Below, in pieces: positions 5,308-6,754 of a stretch of 6,754 nt of DNA. Source of the DNA: Allobrachymonas sp. (lineage in GTDB: Bacteria; Pseudomonadota; Gammaproteobacteria; Burkholderiales; Burkholderiaceae); assembly GCA_030529305.1 (NCBI GenBank), contig JAUMXD010000076.1, forward strand, positions 1-6,754, in the 5' to 3' direction. The notes under the pieces were generated by a model, which was given only the letters and a program-made list of their open reading frames with translations, searched no databases and had not been told where the DNA came from. Positions within the stretch are counted from its first letter, which is position 1. Each line of letters begins with the position of its first letter. The position numbers were made by a program, and so were the translations under genes.

Positions 5308-6501
5308 TTAACCCGTCGCGCGTTTGGCCAGTATTTCAAAAGCGGGCAGGGTTTTGCCTTCGAGCACCTCCAGAAAAGCGCCGCCGCCGGTGGAGATGTA
5401 GCTCACGTCTTTGTCGATGCCGTATTTGGCAATGGCAGCCAGTGTGTCGCCGCCGCCAGCGATGCTGAAGGCGGGGCTGGCAGCAATGGCGTGGGCGATG
5501 GTTTCGGTGCCTTTGGCGAACTGGTCGAACTCGAATACGCCCACGGGGCCATTCCAGACGATGGTGCCTGCGGTTTTGAGCTTTTCGGCCAGCAGGGCGG
5601 CGGTTTGGGGGCCGATGTCGAGAATCATGTCGTCTTCGGCCACGTCTTGCGCGGCTTTGACTGTGGCGGGGGCATCGGCCCCAAACGATTTGGCCACCAC
5701 CACGTCCACGGGAATGGGCACTTCGGCGCTGCGCGCTTTCATCTTGGCGATGACTTTTTTGGCTTCGTCCACCAGGTCAGCCTCGGCCAGCGATTGGCCG
5801 ATGTGCAACCCTTCGGCCAGCATGAAGGTGTTGGCGATGCCGCCGCCCACGATCAGGCCGTCCACCTTGTCGGCCAGGCTTTGCAGGATGGTGAGCTTGG
5901 TGCTGACCTTGCTGCCCGCCACGATGGCAATCAGCGGGCGCTTGGGGTTGGCCAGTGCTTGCGAGATGGCGTCCATCTCGGCCGCGAGCAAGGGGCCCGC
6001 ACAGGCAATGGGCGCGTATTGGGCAATGCCGTAGGTGGTGCCCTCGGCGCGGTGGGCGGTGCCAAAGGCATCGTGCACGAAGATGTCGCACAGCGCGGCC
6101 ATTTGCCTGGTCAGCTCGGCACTGCTCTTTTTCTCGCCCACGTTCAGGCGGCAGTTTTCAAGCAGCACCACCTGGCCGGGCTGCACGTCCACGCCAGCCA
6201 CCCAGCCGCTGACAAGCGGCACTTCGCAGCCCAGCAGCTCGGCCAGGCGTTTGGCTACGGGCAGAAGTGAATTTTCGGGGTTGAATTCGCCTTCAACCGG
6301 GCGCCCCAGGTGCGAGGTGACCATCACCGCTGCGCCAGCCTCAAGCGCCATTCGGATTGCGGGTAGCGAAGCACGGATGCGGGTGTCTTCGGTGATGTTG
6401 CCGGCATCGTCTTGCGGCACGTTGAGGTCGGCGCGGATGAAAACCCGTTTGCCTTTGGCTTGGCCGTTGGCGCACAAATCGGAAAAGCGGATGAATTGCA
6501 T
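5308..6501 (-). CDS. pgk: Phosphoglycerate kinase
   Basis: Catalyses ATP-forming transfer of phosphate from 1,3-bisphosphoglycerate to ADP in glycolysis, and the reverse in gluconeogenesis, in the cytoplasm. The 397 residues match the family's 387-397. The N-terminal substrate domain shows [11 protein letters not shown] (19-29), TSHLGRP (62-68), [13 protein letters not shown] (113-125) and [10 protein letters not shown] (142-151). The C-terminal nucleotide domain shows AGSKVSTK (195-202), where many relatives have GGAKVSDK, then [20 protein letters not shown] (317-325), AGGGDTLAA (348-356) and [14 protein letters not shown] (370-383). ATG at 6501 gives the family's normal N-terminus. The frame continues upstream to 6648, but those codons do not resemble the protein. 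A weak AAGGG lies 10 bases before the start. It stands alone here, facing mltA, and ends at a hairpin. Confidence 0.97.
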   Translation of the reverse strand: MQFIRFSDLCANGQAKGKRVFIRADLNVPQDDAGNITEDTRIRASLPAIRMALEAGAAVMVTSHLGRPVEGEFNPENSLLPVAKRLAELLGCEVPLVSGWVAGVDVQPGQVVLLENCRLNVGEKKSSAELTRQMAALCDIFVHDAFGTAHRAEGTTYGIAQYAPIACAGPLLAAEMDAISQALANPKRPLIAIVAGSKVSTKLTILQSLADKVDGLIVGGGIANTFMLAEGLHIGQSLAEADLVDEAKKVIAKMKARSAEVPIPVDVVVAKSFGADAPATVKAAQDVAEDDMILDIGPQTAALLAEKLKTAGTIVWNGPVGVFEFDQFAKGTETIAHAIAASPAFSIAGGGDTLAAIAKYGIDKDVSYISTGGGAFLEVLEGKTLPAFEILAKRATG

Positions 6502-6585
6502 GTGCTGCGAACCCTTATGGAAAGCGTTTGAAGAAAGCATGGCTTGGCTGCCAGAGCGCGGCCATGCGGCTGATGGGAAATTTTT

Positions 6586-6599
6586 CTTGCTTGAGCAAG
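6586..6599 (-). other. Small hairpin in the presumed pgk leader
   Basis: CTTGC / GCAAG with a 4-base loop, 85 bases before the pgk start codon and followed on the pgk strand by an A-rich stretch. It would be in the untranslated leader if the -10 at 6610-6615 is right. It could be a small regulatory stem or chance. Confidence 0.25.
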
Positions 6600-6609
6600 C
6601 GCGCCCTTG

Positions 6610-6615
6610 AGTATA
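6610..6615 (-). promoter_or_regulatory. Possible -10 element of the pgk promoter
   Basis: On the minus strand TATACT matches the sigma-70 -10 consensus at 5 of 6 positions, in a short AT-rich patch within GC-rich surroundings. No good -35 hexamer is found 16-18 bases upstream, where the sequence is GC-rich. It would give a leader of roughly 100 bases. To its right, up to the window edge at 6754, I see no recognisable gene. Confidence 0.3.
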
Positions 6616-6754
6616 TGTATTTGTTTTGCCTGCGGCGGCCTGGCGCAAGGCTTATTCCTGCCTCGCTTTCATGGCGCTGTTCGATGAGAGACGCATGGCC
6701 GCTTCGGGTTGCGATTTCCGGTGCCTGATTCGCGGTTTGTGAGGGTTCCCGGAT

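Noticed and set aside
5200..6270. A 356-codon open frame on the + strand opposite pgk
   Set aside because: It is Gly/His/Val-rich, matches no family, and lies entirely antisense to pgk, whose reading is unmistakable. It is a mirror effect of GC-rich codon use.
6502..6754. Minus-strand frame open for about 80 codons from the right edge to about 6517, just before pgk
   Set aside because: It has no recognisable motif, and the likely pgk -10 element lies within it. It could be the tail of a gene outside the window, but I cannot support that.

Overview
This is an ordinary-looking chromosomal segment from a GC-rich Burkholderiales bacterium, most likely Comamonadaceae or a close relative. The inference rests on the pheT-ihfA-merR gene order, the style of the encoded proteins and the high GC content. 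No mobile element, phage gene, CRISPR array, tRNA or rRNA is visible.

Left part (1-1841, + strand): the 3' end of pheT (phenylalanyl-tRNA synthetase beta chain), then ihfA (integration host factor alpha) 36 bases later, then after an unusually long gap a MerR-family regulator of the type commonly found beside ihfA. A strong intrinsic terminator lies in that gap, so the regulator may be uncoupled from the pheT-ihfA transcript.

Middle part (1888-3044, - strand): cobU and cobO, two cobalamin salvage/late-synthesis genes. They form a tight unit with 8 bases between them, converging on merR. CobO adenosylates the corrinoid. CobU phosphorylates adenosylcobinamide and activates it with GMP. No cobalamin riboswitch is recognisable upstream of cobU.

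3045-3638 is about 590 bases with no convincing gene, but it carries a symmetric, probably bidirectional terminator. It is followed by mltA (+ strand, 3639-4814), a lipoprotein lytic transglycosylase of the cell wall, which ends in a textbook terminator.

4815-5307 is a second gene-poor stretch, with several strong inverted repeats. It separates mltA from pgk (- strand, 5308-6501), the glycolytic phosphoglycerate kinase, which has its own likely leader and promoter to the right. The genes are a mix of housekeeping functions (translation, nucleoid architecture, cofactor, cell wall, glycolysis) and do not form one pathway. I see no evidence of a novel multi-gene system. The points worth a second look are the structured gene-free stretches.
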